This document shows positions 1 to 13,575 of a stretch of 64,000 nucleotides of DNA, piece after piece. Within the stretch, counting starts at the first letter, position 1. Each line of letters starts with the position of its first letter. Source of the stretch: Hydractinia symbiolongicarpus (taxonomy: Eukaryota > Cnidaria > Hydrozoa > Anthoathecata > Hydractiniidae); the NCBI RefSeq assembly GCF_029227915.1, contig NC_079875.1:25056001-25120000 (forward strand), written 5' to 3'. Under the pieces are notes generated by a model that was not told the DNA's origin, made no database searches, and worked only from the letters and a program-made list of their open reading frames with translations. The translations under genes were made by a program, and so were the position numbers.

Positions 1-1640
1 TACTCAAATTCAAACTTCATCAACAAAGGCGACATTTCAAATTTCAAGAAATACCAAAATGTGAATACAAAAACTGCATATTAACAAAATTTAGTACATA
101 TGGTTTCAAAATCTACTTAAAGGCGACATTTATGTATTAAATTCTGTTAATATGCAGTTTTTGTAAAATTTCATATTTCTAGAAATTTGAAATGTTGCCT
201 TTAAGAAGATTTTGAAAGCATATTAAATTCTCTTAATATTCAGTGTTTGTATTCACAATTTGGTATTTCTTGAAATTTGAAATGTCGCCTTTAAGTAGAT
301 TTTGAAACCATATGTACTAAATTTTGTTAATATGCAGTTTTTGTATTCACATTTTGGTATTTCTTGAAATTTAAAATGTCGCCTTTAGGTAGATATTGAA
401 ACCATAATATATATGTGTTAAATTTTTTTAATATTCAGTTTTTGTATTCGTAATTTCCAATTTCATGAAATTTGAAATGTTGCTTTTAAGTAGATTTTGT
501 ATATGTTTTAAATTCTGTTAACATTCAGTTTTTATATTCGTAATTTTAAATTTCTTGATATTTGAAATGTTGATTTAAGTAGATTTTGAAACCATAATAT
601 ATATGTATTAAACTCTTTTAATATTCAGTTTTTGTATTCACATTTTGGTATTTCTTAAAATTTGAAATGTCACCTTTAAGTAGATTTTGAAACCATATAT
701 ATTAAATTCTGTTAATATGCAATTTTTGTATTCGTAATTTGGAATTTCTTGAAATTTGAAATGTTGCCTTTAAGTAGATTTTGAAACCATATGTATTACA
801 TTCTGTTAATATTCAGTTTTTGTATTCACATTTTGGTATTTCTTGAAATTTGAAATGTTGCCTTTAGGTAGACTTTGGAACATAATATATATGTATTAAA
901 TTCTGTTAACATTCAGTTTTTGTATTCGTAATTTTGAATTTCTTGTAATTTGAAATGTTGCTTTTAAGTAGATTTTGAAAGCATATAGTAAATTCTTTTA
1001 ATATGCAATTTTTTTATTCGTAATTTGGAATTTCTTGAAATTTGAAATGTTGCCTTTAAGTAGATTTTGAAACCATATGTACTAAATTTTGTTAATATGC
1101 AGTTTTTGTATTCACATTTTGGTATTTCTTGAAATTTGAAATGTCGCCTTTAGGTAGATATTGAAACCATAATATATATGTATTAAATTCTTTTAATATT
1201 CAGTTTTTGTATTCGTAATTTCCAATTTCATGAAATTTGAAATGTTGCCTTTAAGTAGATTTTGTATATGTTTTAAATTCTGTTAACATTCAGATTTTGT
1301 ATTCGTAATTTCGAATTTCTTAATATTTGAAATGTTGATTTAAGTAGATTTTGAAACCATAATATATATGTATTAAATTCTTTTAATATTCAGTTTTTGG
1401 ATTCACATTTTGGTATTTCTTAAAATTTGAAATGTCGCCTTTAAGTAGATTTTGAAACCATATGTATTAAATTCTGTTAACATTCAGTTTTTGTATTCAC
1501 ATTTTGGTATTTCTTGAATTCAAATTACGAATACAAAAACTGAATATTAAAAGAATTTAATTCTTTTAATATTCAGTTTTTGTATTCACATTTTGGTATT
1601 TCTTAAAATTTGAAATGTCGCCTTTAAGTCGATTTTGAAG
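1..1640. repeat. AT-rich satellite array, about 90-100 bp units
   Basis: About sixteen degenerate units repeat, each with the landmarks 'aagtagattttgaaacc', 'atattcagtttttgtattc' and 'ggtatttcttgaaatttga'. Successive 'tagat' landmarks near 296, 390, 491 and 580 give periods of 89-101 bp. The first ~130 bp are in the opposite orientation to the rest, and a second switch forms a palindrome at about 1520-1585. No coding potential is seen. It may be the edge of a longer satellite block or the core of a tandem-repeat transposon. Confidence 0.9.
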
Positions 1641-2187
1641 GTTTGTTTTCACCCAGCGAAATTTTAATAATGGCGGATGTAGCACAAATGCGATTCGTCA
1701 ATTAAGCCAAATGTCAATCATCACTACGGCAACAAAGCTGATCCGAATAGCCGAATTGCGGTTACCATTTTTCAGGACAGACAGAAAAGGGTATAATAAT
1801 ATAGTTTCAAAATACTTTTTTCAGAAACTGTTACGTCATTTCCCTTTCGTTTTAAGTTGTTTCACAAAAATATATTTTAAGAATCTTTGTTGGAAACAAT
1901 CTCTAGCTATACAAATTTGACACAATTTTTTTATATCAAAGTTATTTCACTTCATTTCACGTTGTTTGAATAAAAATTGTTTTAACTTTGTTTCCCAATT
2001 GTTCAAAACCATCCTATAAGTTTGTTGCAGTTTAAATTGTTTTAAAACCGTTTCCAACGTAACATATTATTATTATCATTGTGATTAATATTGATTTTTA
2101 AATGTTATGAAGTTATGTAAATACTTCTCCGTTTGTAAGTTGAGCCTAAAAGACCACCATTCCATAGTGTATGGAAACTTTAAAACA
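1641..2187. other. No gene seen
   Basis: AT-rich unique-looking sequence. A 69-codon frame (1711-1920) shows no family resemblance and no supporting splice context. Confidence 0.5.
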
Positions 2188-3215
<1,028 letters not shown>

Positions 3216-3520
3216 TTAAATAATATATTAAAACAATGCAATACGCTAGACACATTTATTGTAGAGATACAGGACAACTTTAAGTTGTTCATTACTGTCT
3301 TTAAATTAGTCTATTTTTAACGGTGATATAAAAGGGACTTTTACTGATTTAAGTTCCTACTTTTTAGCTTCTTTGTACGAGTATCAAACTTATAAAAATA
3401 TGCCATATTGAATATTATACGAAAAAATAAATGCTTTCAAACTACAGAACAATATTATACTAACTTTTTTCATGGCTGAATGCTGATTCTCTGACTGATT
3501 ATTAACAGCCTCACAATAAC

Positions 3521-6500
3521 CTAGAATAAAATATTAAAACAATTTATCCAGAGCCATGTACAAACATTATACATAGAATTGTGGAACAACTGTTTACCTT
3601 CAAACCCATCTCGCACAACACACAAAATCATTTCTCCTGCTTGAGTGCGATTTCCTTTTTCTCCAAAAAATTCAGCCGAAAATCCAGGTGTTGAAAATGT
3701 GTCCAACATCATATTTCTTTCCCCTTTTTTAGCATAAATTACAAAGCTGTTCCAGCCATGCTTTTCTTTCATGCCAATCATCTAAGAAATTTATCTCAGC
3801 ATACAAAATTCTTGTTTTAACTACAGAACAAGACAAACTGCTAAAAGAGCATATTAAGTTAGACCGGTTCTTAAACAATACTTAACATAAACAAAGAATT
3901 TAAAGCCAAATCTTTTTTTAAAAACAACAACTAATAACCATAATAAAATTAATATACTTACTCTGGAATGAACAATATCTCTCTGTGCAGAAAGACTTGT
4001 TTGGCCTGAAGGGATGCGCTCCTGCAGCGTCTTTTTGCGTATATCAAATATATTTCCACAAGGACAAACTCTTTTTCTGTTGCCACTTTTTTCCCCGCAA
4101 TGTACACATATCTACAGAATAAAAGTTATATGACACCACACATTTAAACAAAAAGAAGAACTATAAAGTATAAATTGCAAAAAAAACATTGTTGGTAGCA
4201 ATCGAAACATACCTTTAAACGATTATCACTCAAATTAGTTTTCTTTAATTTTTTTGGTGGTTCTTGGTTTTCTAAAATAAAATAGATGATAGATGATGAT
4301 AAAGTAGATGAATGAAAAACTAAAAATTACTTTATGGTTTTATATTTATGCTTGTCAAAGCAAGATGTTTTCCTCAAATAATTATTTTTTAATTAAGTTT
4401 TGTTTTAGATACCCTAACTGAAGAAATAAAGTAATATTATTTACTAATGACTGATGTAAACGGAAAGGAAAAATCAATTCTACACAAAAATATAGCAATT
4501 GGTAATTTGGCTTTTATTATTCAAAAAAGTATAACTTTATCACTGACTTTGTACTTATTGAAAGAAAATGTAAACAGAATTGTATAAAAAATAGATTTAT
4601 AGTTTATTTTTCAATTTCCATTTGTCTGAAACATCAAAGATCATATTTATGCAATAAGTTCGTGCACAAAAGGGTATCCTAATTATTTTACATGATTCAA
4701 ATAAACATTGCCTTTGCAATAGTCTAGTACCAGTATTCCAACTATTTAATTTCGGTTATTAGTTTCGGTTATTATTAAAAAGACAAGACATAGTTTCAGT
4801 TGGTTTAAATTGTACACTTGTTTCTAAATTCTGCTTGCTTTAACTAAGCAACAGCAATTTTTTGACTTTGAAACTTCACTTATTATTTATAACTTATAAA
4901 ATAGCTCTGAATAAGCTAATGTGAATGAGTTTTGACAAGTCATATAAGGCTAAAAATGTTTTTAGCCCTTCAGTATTGACATTTTAAGCATTTTTACATA
5001 TCATGTATTCACGACAATTTTTCAAAAGAAAAAAAAATATGTGTAAAATAAAAATAAAAAGAATCCTACATAACTTTTAAAGGTCTTTTATTTGCACTAA
5101 GTTTTAGTGAGAGGTCAGCTTAACACTACATATTCGCTACCTACTAAACAAGACTGTATATATTATTATATATTATAAAGAATTATCCTCCCCTTGAAGG
5201 TTCTCCCAGCCATGTTTGGATAAATCTTGATCTGTTGATCAACCTGGGTATCAGCAATGCAATTAGACAGTTACAACACCCTAAATTTAAATACGGTAGA
5301 AGTAAACACAAACGATTTAGGAGTAGTAAACCTACAGGTTGAGTAAGCCAGTTTCAGTAATAATTTATATTATTATGCACCAATAATATTAACTTCTTTT
5401 AATTAGGTGAGTCACTTACAGATTGTCTGTGAATATACAAAAAATATCAGAAAATTCTTTTACAAAAAGTGCTTACACAATTCAGAATATTCCTTTAACT
5501 TAGTCAAGGAGAACAAATAATTAACCTGAACCAAGACAGTTAGACTTCACAGGATGAGAATATGATATGTATAGTATAATTAACTGTTCATACGGCTAAT
5601 TATACAACAAAGATCTTTGTCAATTAAATTTTCCCCAATATCTAATGTTCTTCACATCTAAGTCCTATGAAATATATACAGCCAATTAAATAGTATATAA
5701 ACAGAGCTATTTATATAGTAAATTGTCTTCCAGGTTAGCTATTGGTTCTCTCGGACTGTAATAGGGATTGAGCCGGTCAGTCCATTTTGGTTGGGAGATA
5801 GGAAAAATAAAACAAAAAATATTAAATACGAGAAATATATATATTATATAGTCTTTTTCCCCTTTCCAAACCAGGTTATTTTGACCATGAATGTAAGTCT
5901 CCTCCAGATCCGCCTTAATTCAATATGGGTGAGTAAATGTTAGCTACCATAGCCCTGGGTTAACCAGAGCCATGTGAGGTAAATTAGGGAGATGGCACAC
6001 TTTTTGGGCTGTTGGATATTGCAGGGAGTTGCGTGGTAGAACATGGACCCTAATTGGGTCTGTTTACCTCAAAAAGAGAATTAAATACTTTGGGATCCCT
6101 TTTTAAGTCATAGCCGCTTTTGATATAGAGGTATATATATCCCTCAAAATTTGTCAGGCTAGCCATGCAAAATCAGCACATCAAGGCCATGGACACTCCC
6201 TATAACTGGCTGATACCTAGGTAAGACGGAGTTTGGAGGAGATGATGTTTCTGTGGTTGTGGTGAGATAATAACAAGGAAGAAAATGGGACTGTATAGCT
6301 AGCTACCTACCTAGCTAGCTGACTAAAGATAATTGAATATATCCAACTATCCATCTATGTAGCTAGCTAGCTGGCTACCTATTTAATCTAATAATGTTCC
6401 TCTAGCTAGTAAGGCTGGTTCTACCGCTAAAGCAGGTCATATTTTTATCAAACAGCTTCTTTAAAACAATCAAAATGCCCCTGGCACTTTTTACATCCCG

Positions 6501-6625
6501 CTCAAAGATATTAGTTTGAGTTAAAAATAAATTTGAAGTACTTTACCATCGTTTTCATCCATTTTCGCATGGTTTTCTTCACAAAAGTCGTCCTGTTTGC
6601 TGATATTCGCCATGGTTTCTAACAT
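3521..6625 (-). CDS. Four-exon gene of unknown function with a Cys-rich segment
   Basis: I do not recognise the family. Four minus-strand exons join with matching phases. Exon 1 is 6613 (or 6625) to 6547; the ATG at 6613 sits in ACCATGG and is preferred. Exon 2 is 4271-4213, exon 3 is 4111-3962, and exon 4 runs from 3781 to a possible donor at 3598 or to the stop at 3521. Donors are gtaaag, gtatgt and gtaagt, and every acceptor ends in ag. Phases are 1, 0, 0. Exon 2 is lysine-rich. Exon 3 carries CVHCG and, ten residues on, CPCG, a four-cysteine arrangement that could bind zinc. Exon 4 begins MIGMKEKHGW and has a compact, well-biased composition without stops. The first intron is about 2.3 kb. 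Whether the protein ends at 3521 or splices to another exon is unresolved. The splice consistency makes a real gene likely. Confidence 0.65.
4272..6546 (-). other. First intron of the Cys-rich gene
   Basis: Non-coding AT-rich sequence. Its distal part (about 5925-6230) contains the dispersed repeat described separately. 'agctagctag' runs occur near 6300-6375. Confidence 0.5.
5925..6230 (+). repeat. Dispersed repeat copy, uninterrupted version
   Basis: Segments such as 'taccatagccctgggttaac' and 'ccctcaaaatttgtcaggct' match the copy at 28202-28293 plus 28845-28920, in the same order. This copy lacks the MITE that splits the other one and so serves as its empty site. Confidence 0.7.
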
Positions 6626-6820
6626 TTTCTATATTACCTTGTGTACTTCGCAGAACGACAGAACGTTTAGTGTACTTCGCGACTTAACTTTAATGATTAT
6701 CATTGTACTTACGGAAAACTAGGTTTAATCATTATCATTATATTTTTTCGGGTGCATCTGCTGAGGATTAAGTAAGGCTTTGCCAGCTGAATAAGGTTAT
6801 TCCTATAACTTGTTAAAGTG

Positions 6821-6910
6821 AAGAATGAAAATTACAAAGTGCACGCACAATGATAAACTCGACCAGTTAAGTCTTAAAATTTAAATTCTAGAGGTTTTGC
6901 TTCTCTAAAG
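6821..6910 (+). repeat. Dispersed repeat shared with 23764-23850
   Basis: 'gaatgaaaattacaaagt' and 'aatgataaactcgaccagtt' recur nearly unchanged at 23764-23850. A weaker relative lies near 38105-38195. Confidence 0.75.
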
Positions 6911-6924
6911 AATAAGGAATTCAT

Positions 6925-7400
6925 TCGTAGATAAGAAAAAGCAAAAACTATTTATATAAAAAGGCACAAAGAAGAAGCTTTCCGTAAGCATAAGTACCTT
7001 TTGTTGGTGTACTTTTGTGGTCTAAGATCCAATGCCTAGTGAAAGGGGGTAACGAAGAACCACAGGTAGACAGACGAGTTAGTAATAACAAAATATACAA
7101 AGGGTAGTCCTAATACGGTGAGTGATTATTGGCGTTCCTTAATTCTATCAATGACAGTTAATTTTAAGACGTATTCCAGCATCAGCTGCAATGTGTTAGC
7201 ACTGTGCCGTAATATATCGAAAAGAAATAACAAGGGCTACAAACAAAATACTGGCTGGTTGCAATTTTGCTTACAATTTGCAAAATACAATTTGGAATAA
7301 TCAGACATTTGCGCAATACTTTAGCAAACGTTTTGCTACACGATTATGTCCATTGTCAACAAATTACGAAGCTAATAAAAGCGCCAGCAGTACTAATAAG
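6925..7400 (+). repeat. Dispersed repeat with inverted copies at 44.29-44.76 and 48.82-49.29 kb
   Basis: The segment from 'aaggaattcatt' to 'agcgccagcag' reads as the reverse complement of 44290-44760, including 'gctttccgtaagcataagta' and 'aacgttttgctacacgatta'. Scattered substitutions separate the copies. No protein is evident, so this is probably a non-autonomous element or an untranslated part of a larger one. Confidence 0.85.
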
Positions 7401-7777
7401 TCTTAAACCGTCTGCAAAAGGAAATAAAAAACAGCATAGCAAAAGTAAAAATTGGAAAAAAAACTATGCTGCTCAATAAACCCTTTTGCAGACAAAAAGT
7501 CCTTTAAACGTTTAAAAACAAACGACGAAAAATGTAAGATCTTTACTTCTCTTCTAAGAGACACCCTCTGCAACGAGAAGCTCGATTTACCAACGTACAG
7601 AGCGGACGTAAAAAAAGTTATCGAAGATGAGCTGAAGAACGATAAAGCTGACCCTCCTGACTACCCAAACAGGGAAGAAAACATTTCCCGCAAGGAAATA
7701 GTAAACATGATAAATGACATTATCAGATATTCAGACTTAGTCAATTTGTAACAGAAAGTTTTAATAGAAACAGAACC

Positions 7778-8095
7778 ACCACGGACATCTTTTTGGATGT
7801 AGAGAAAGCCTTTGACAGAGTGTGGCATAGCGGACTCATCTGGAACCTTCAAAAAATGAATATCAACAAAAAAAACTCTGTTTTGGATAAAAAGTTTCCT
7901 AACAAATAGAGGAATCAGGATAGTAGTTGTTGGGGTAGAAGGAATGGCATTCCATCCCAACTTTGGAGTTCCCCAAGGAAGCCGTTTGGGCCCTATCTTA
8001 TATAGATTATTTGTTAATCACCTCACTATCCCAACAAGCCAAGTGATCCAGACACAATTTGCGGATGACATTGCAATCTGGTTTTCCCATTCTCG
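7778..8095 (+). pseudogene. Non-LTR reverse transcriptase fragment
   Basis: This is a fragment of the RT palm of a LINE. Translation gives FLDVEKAFDRVWHSGLI (motif A), GVPQGSRLGPILY (motif B) and, further on, FADDIAIW (the catalytic FADD box). One frameshift near 7865 separates motif A from motif B. The fingers, endonuclease and tail are absent. A 99-codon frame at 7452-7751 just upstream may belong to the same element but shows no motif I trust. The style is Jockey/CR1-like, from memory. The fragment is dead and immediately precedes the hAT block. Confidence 0.85.
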
Positions 8096-8343
8096 GGGCG
8101 AAAAAGTCACGTGACAATTACGTAATTTTCCGGCAAAATTGTCTACCATCTTGAAGCAGGGGCGAACGAAACGGTTAAGTGGCATGCAGGGTGGCCACAG
8201 AATTTGGTAAAAGAAATTCCATGACTTTTCCATGACTTTTTTCTACATGATGAAAAACAACAAAATCGTGTCAAAATTTAAAGAACATATATATGCATAC
8301 AGAATATTCATATAAAATCAGAACTTTAGAAAAAAATAGACTA

Positions 8344-11300
8344 CAGGGTTCCCACGCCTCCTCAAATATCCTCAAATCTCCTCAATTTTGGTTTTGCTCC
8401 TCAAATATCCTTAAATCTCCTTATTTTTCTTCAATTTGTCCAATTTTCCCCTCAAATCTCCTCAAATGGATTTATTTTAGTTGATAAAATTTTTTTTTGA
8501 ATTATGTCAAGAATCTCATGTAGCAGAATTTTATATCGCCAATATTAATTGTATATTTATTTTTCTCATACATTTGTTTCGTGAAACTTGTTCTATGGAC
8601 AGCAAATTAAAGGCTGTTTTTTAGAAGATAGAATGATTGCAGTTCTGATAATTAGATGAAATTTTGTACCGGTTTTTCTTGTTTTTATATGTTTTTACTG
8701 AATTAAAATTTTAAATAAAGGTCTTAAAGTCAGTTTAGGTTTTTAGGATATTGTCATTGAGAATCCAGAGATAAATCAGTGATGACAAACAGTCTTTACA
8801 GCCATAATTCTACAGGCTAGTCCGTGTAAAGTACGTTTGACCTGCAAATAAGTATATACTAGTATCTTTCTTCTAACAAAATAAATTGTGAAAGTTTTAG
8901 TGCGAAAACAAAGAAGCATTCCGTGTGTACCTTTACTACCTGGACTAGCCGGTAAGAATACACATTATGACTGTAATGTTAAAGCTGTAGAGGCCTGTTA
9001 GTTGTCCTCGGTTTACCTTCAGGTACTTAACCTCGCTAGTAAATCCATTTCTTTGTATCTTTAGATGGCTAGTAAAAAAAAAGTTAAATATAAAAGTAAA
9101 TTTCAAGATAATTGGCTTGAAGATGAAGAATATAAAGTCTGGTTACAGAAAGACAGCAAAGATGAAACGCAAGCATATTGCAAGTTATGTATGAAGTCAT
9201 TTTCCATAGCAAGTCTTGGCAAGAGCTCCATTTCTTCGCATGCCTCAGGAGAAAAACATAAGTCAAGAATACCTAGTACTAAGCAAAGAACATTGGTGCC
9301 TTTAGCTAGAAGTTTACAGAGTGACGATGGAGACAAAAGTAAGAAGAAGACTGAAACCAAAGCTTGTGAGACTACAATCAAAAATCCAACTAGCTATTTC
9401 ATCTCAGAAGATGTGACGGATGCAGAAATCCTTTGGACACTTGATGTTGTCGTCTCGAACTACTCTCTAAATTCATGCCAAAATAAAAACAAGCTCTTCG
9501 CTAGGATGTTCAAAGGAAGCAAGATTGCTGAATTATTTACATGTGGAAGCACTAAGTGCTCTTATATCATAAATTTTGGCTTAGCACCATACTTTCGTTC
9601 ATTACTCGAAGAGTCTATAAAAGAATCAACTTACCATGTTCGTTGCTTTGATGAAAGTCATAACAAATCAGTGCATAAAGGACAAATGGATATGCACATT
9701 CGATTTTGGGACAATACATCAAATACAGTCAAAACAAGATATTACAATTCAGAATTCCTGACAAAGGCAACTGCAGCCGACATACAGCAAAAGTTTTCGT
9801 CGTGTTCTAAAGATCTTGATGCAAACAAAATGATACAGGTTGTATATATATTTTGAGTCTTGCACCTTTCTTTCCTCTTTTTGCATTTGCAATCTCAAAT
9901 GAAAATGTCATGTAAGATTCCTTCTGGTTTTCCCAAGCAATGGTATACAATTATCGTATAATAAGTAAAGGTTATATTATATCTACTTTCATAGATTTCC
10001 TCCGATGGACCAAATGTGAATCTTCGCTTTTTGAACATAGTGCGGGAGCAACGAAGGGATGACAACATGAAAGAGTTATTAGATGTTGGAACATGTGGGC
10101 TTCATAATGTTCATAATTCGTTTAAACACGGTGCAATCGCAAGTGGATGGTCCCTTGATAAAATTCTGAGAGCAATGTACAAAATCTTTGATCAAGCACC
10201 AGGCAGAAGAGGTGACTACGAAAAGTTGACAAGGGGAACGTATCCATTGCAGTTTTGCTCGCATCGCTGGGCTGAAAACAAACGTGTTTCCGACAGAGCC
10301 ATTGATATATGGGATGATGTTGCCATTGTTGTAAATTATTGGAATGGCTTGAAAAAATCCCAACAACCGTCTCCAGAAAACAAAAGCTATCCTCGACTGA
10401 AAGAAGCGAAATTAGATCCCCTTTTGAAAATCAAGTTTAAATTCTTTGGATCAGTTGCCGATACCTTAAACAGCTTCCTCGTCAAATTCCAAACAAACAA
10501 CCCGATGGTACTATTTTTAACTCAGTCTTTGGAAGAAATTATTCGTTCGTTTGCCTCTTGTTTCATTTTGAAAGAGGTTCTGGTCAAAGCCAATACGTGT
10601 CTACGTCTTACCAAGATCAAATTTGATGACACAAATGTACACAAGCCTCCTGTCGATGTAGATCCAGGTATTGGAATAAAGTTGGAGCTCTCAGCCTTAC
10701 AGAAAAGTGGAGTTATCACCGCTAACCAAGTCCTCAATTTCAAACGAAATGTTACCAAATTTTTGTCAAAAATGTGTTCCCATTTGGTGGAAAAGTCGCC
10801 AATTAAAATCTCATTTGTCAGGAATGTCAGATGTTTTGTTCCTGCACTGTTGATAGAATCTCCTGAATCCAGTGAAGCAAGATTTGCCCATGTTCTAGAA
10901 AATCTTTATTCGTGTCAACAAATCAGTGATAAATTTGCAGATGAAGCCAAGAAGCAATTTCCAAAGTTATTAGAAATCGCAAGAGAAAATACAGAAGATT
11001 TTCTCAAATTCGACCCTGCAAATGACCGTCTCGATGTATTCTATTGGAAGCACATAGTTGGCACGAAATGTATCGATAAGTTAGCTGAAGTGCTAAAAAT
11101 GATCCTCACATTGTCTCATGGACAGGCTGCGGTCGAGAGAGGATTCAGTATCAATAGCTCATTGCTTGTCGAAAACTTCTCCACTGTGAGCTTGATTTCG
11201 CAACGAATAGTTCACGATCATTTTACATCAAACAATCTTAGTTCTGAGGAATATGAAGTATGTGGAAAATTGCGTAAGAGTGTACGAGCTGCAAGAGGCA

Positions 11301-12097
11301 AATACAATGAATATTTGGTTAATCAACGAAAAGAGAAAGCTGAATCAGCAAAAATTTCAAAAAGGAAATCAATCCAAGAAGAAATAGATGTTATCCGATC
11401 CAAGAAAAAGATGCTTGAGAAAACTGTAGTTTTGTTATCAAAAGATGCCGACAAATGCTCTAAAGATGCTGAGGAGAAAACGGCTGTCTTGGAAATGAAA
11501 ACTTTGATAACAAAGTCCAACTCACTGAGAAAAACAGTAAGCGAGAAGGAAAAGGAAATTATGGAGTATTCAGAACTTCTCCAAAAGCTAATGAAGGAGA
11601 AAGAAAACGTTATTTAGGATTTTTAGTATTTATCCCTTTGTTTTGTTTTTGTCCAGGTAAAAAGTTCCGCCATCTACATATTTATTTACATGTAAATAAT
11701 GCTCATATGCCTATGTTTTAAAAATACTAATATTTCTAAAAAGGATCTTTTGTATAGATTACTATCTTCAGTTATTTACTTAGTCATGTTTTATCATGCA
11801 CTGTTTCTAAATTTCGTTTATGTTTTATATTTTTATATTTTATCTAGATATGAAAAAAGACATTTTATTTTGTTCGTACCCGTCCATGTTGGAAATTATA
11901 TTTATATTAGAGACTTTACCCAATAGATTTTTTTACGTTAGTCATAACTTTATCTAAAAAAATCTCCTCAAATTTCCTGAAAATTTGTGAAAAACTCCTC
12001 AATTTTGATTCCTCAATCTCCTCAAAAAGTGAAAATTTCCCCTCAATTCTACTCAAATCTCCTCAATTTTGAGAATTTAAATCTTGTGGGAACCCTG
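8344..12097 (+). mobile_element. Apparently intact hAT transposon, 3754 bp, 5-bp target duplication
   Basis: The left end 'cagggttcccac' (8344) is mirrored by 'gtgggaaccctg' ending at 12097. 'gacta' flanks both sides (8339-8343 and 12098-12102). An eight-base duplication is not present; a five-base duplication fits the hAT subgroup I know as hAT5. Subterminal CTCCTCAA-rich tracts lie at about 8356-8466 and 11961-12075. One two-exon transposase gene is open throughout. The insertion is inside the older hAT relic. Confidence 0.85.
9065..11617 (+). CDS. hAT transposase, two exons
   Basis: The protein catalyses cut-and-paste transposition of the 8344-12097 element. Exon 1 is 9065-9838 (donor ATACAG|gttgta) and exon 2 is 9995-11617 (acceptor catag|ATTTCC). 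The join is phase 0 and gives 798 residues. A second acceptor-like 'tctttag' directly before the ATG suggests a 5' untranslated exon. Residues ~35-65 hold a C2H2 finger (CKLC ... HASGEKH). The C-terminal third has the hAT dimerisation block (LSHGQAAVERGFSIN), followed by a Lys/Glu-rich coiled-coil tail of ~120 residues. RW pairs and FQTNNPMVLFL match the conserved middle of this hAT group. No frameshift or internal stop was found, so the gene may be active. Confidence 0.85.
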
Positions 12098-12155
12098 GAC
12101 TAGAAAAACAACAAATATCAACTAATATCCTATATAGAGTCTGTGAGCATTGACG

Positions 12156-13318
12156 TTACTTTTCTTTTTGAAGATCCTTAGTTAGCTTCTCCACAGCTTT
12201 ATCTAGTTCGGCTATGTTAGCTTTCTTTTCGGTGACCTTCCTTCTTAAAGCATTTGCTTTAACTAAAAAGTCCATGTTCTCAGATTCCTCAGCTTTGTAG
12301 CAGAGTTTTTCAATATCCGTGTTCGGTGCATTGATGGATGAGATTAATCTTTTCTTATGGTTTTTAACATTGTTGATTTCTTTTCTTTTTTGGTCTTCCA
12401 GATGTGTTCCGCATCTTTGTCTGGCAGCTTTACAACTTTTATTACTCAATTGATACTCATGCATATCAACATTGGATGATTGTAGGTGGTCATATACAAC
12501 TCTTTCGCTAACAATAGATTTCTCTTGAAGATTCTTAATCAACATTTCTTTATTGATACTAAATCCCCGTTCAACAGCAGATTGGCTGTGTGATAATGTA
12601 AAGATCAAAGATCACTTTACAGATGGCCTATAACGCTTTTTGATCTTTGAAAGACGGCCTTAGGAATTCATCCACTCTTGATTGCGTAGAGCGATGATAA
12701 GAATTTCTCAAGCTCTTCTTTTGCCGAATCTGCCACAGAAGGCAACACATGATGTACCATATTGCCTGGTGATAATGAGGAGGAGCATCGAACGATAAGA
12801 TACTTCAAGGGACTTCTCTCTTGTAGCTTCAATATCAGCTACACAATCTTTTCGGAACTGATGTATTGCTTTATCTGTTATGTCTTTTGACCGCAAGATA
12901 GCCTTTACAGCTGTGCCTGTGTTCACCATGTCTACTGGCAATCGATTCTGGAAGTCTTCAACATCAATGTTAATAAGTTTACGAGGAGTATTCGCTTCAG
13001 TCATAACCTCCTTACGAAAAAAAAGGTTCATGATTTTTCTAGTCATTCCCTCAAGTACATCACTCAAGAAAGGAACCATTGGAAAGCAACCAGGTAACAA
13101 TTCAGGGTCGTTGCAACATTCTTGAAAAAGGTAAACTTTGCGACCATAAGTAGAACATCATAGGATTTGCACTTTGGCCGTTTGCTTTTGCTAAGACTCT
13201 CCCAATAAGACATAACTTTGACAACATTGTCCCACAATTCAATTGCTCTTGCTGCTACTTCCTCGTCCTCAATCCATCTTGTGGCGCAAAATCTGTGAAT
13301 TAAATCAAATATTACCAA
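12156..13318 (-). pseudogene. Decayed hAT transposase
   Basis: Three overlapping frames on the minus strand follow one another in protein order. 13318-13064 has CATRWIEDEEVAARAIELWDN. 13100-12708 begins near FPMVPFL. 12608-12156 has LSHSQSAVERGFSIN and a charged coiled-coil tail. They align in order with the intact transposase at 9065-11617 (ATRW to the RW region, VERGFSIN to VERGFSIN) but differ widely, so this is a distinct, older family member. Frameshifts separate the pieces. The zinc-finger exon is missing. Confidence 0.8.
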
Positions 13319-13396
13319 ATTGTTGTTGTTGTTGTTGAGTCTGTTGAACTGTGGCAGTTACTATGAAACCAAAGGTTTTCATGTCTGTTAAATCTG

Positions 13397-13575
13397 TAAG
13401 TCCTGATGATGTGAATAAAAGTAAAAGTTAAATCAACTTAATCCTTTCAAACAGAAGGGGTTCTCAACTGTAGAGTTTGATTTATTGAACATTTTGTTGT
13501 TAATTGAGCAAACCTTTTGTACTACCTGCAGGTAACCTGCTAATATTTTGCAAGTAAATTATGGCTGAAGATTCA
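13397..13575 (+). repeat. Direct repeat partner of 23209-23387
   Basis: About 179 bp, nearly identical to 23209-23387; both contain 'cctttcaaacagaaggggtt' and 'ctacctgcaggtaacctgct'. Few substitutions, so the copies are fairly young. No coding function is visible. Confidence 0.9.

Larger units (their letters stand above)
8187..13318 (-). mobile_element. Old hAT element, split by a younger hAT
   Basis: A hAT-type terminus 'cagggtggccaca' starts at 8187. A decayed minus-strand hAT transposase lies at 12156-13318. The intact hAT at 8344-12097 sits between them. I could not find the matching right terminus 'tgtggccaccctg' beyond 13318, so the element is truncated or decayed on that side. Assigning the 8187 end to this relic is an inference from position. 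Confidence 0.5.
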
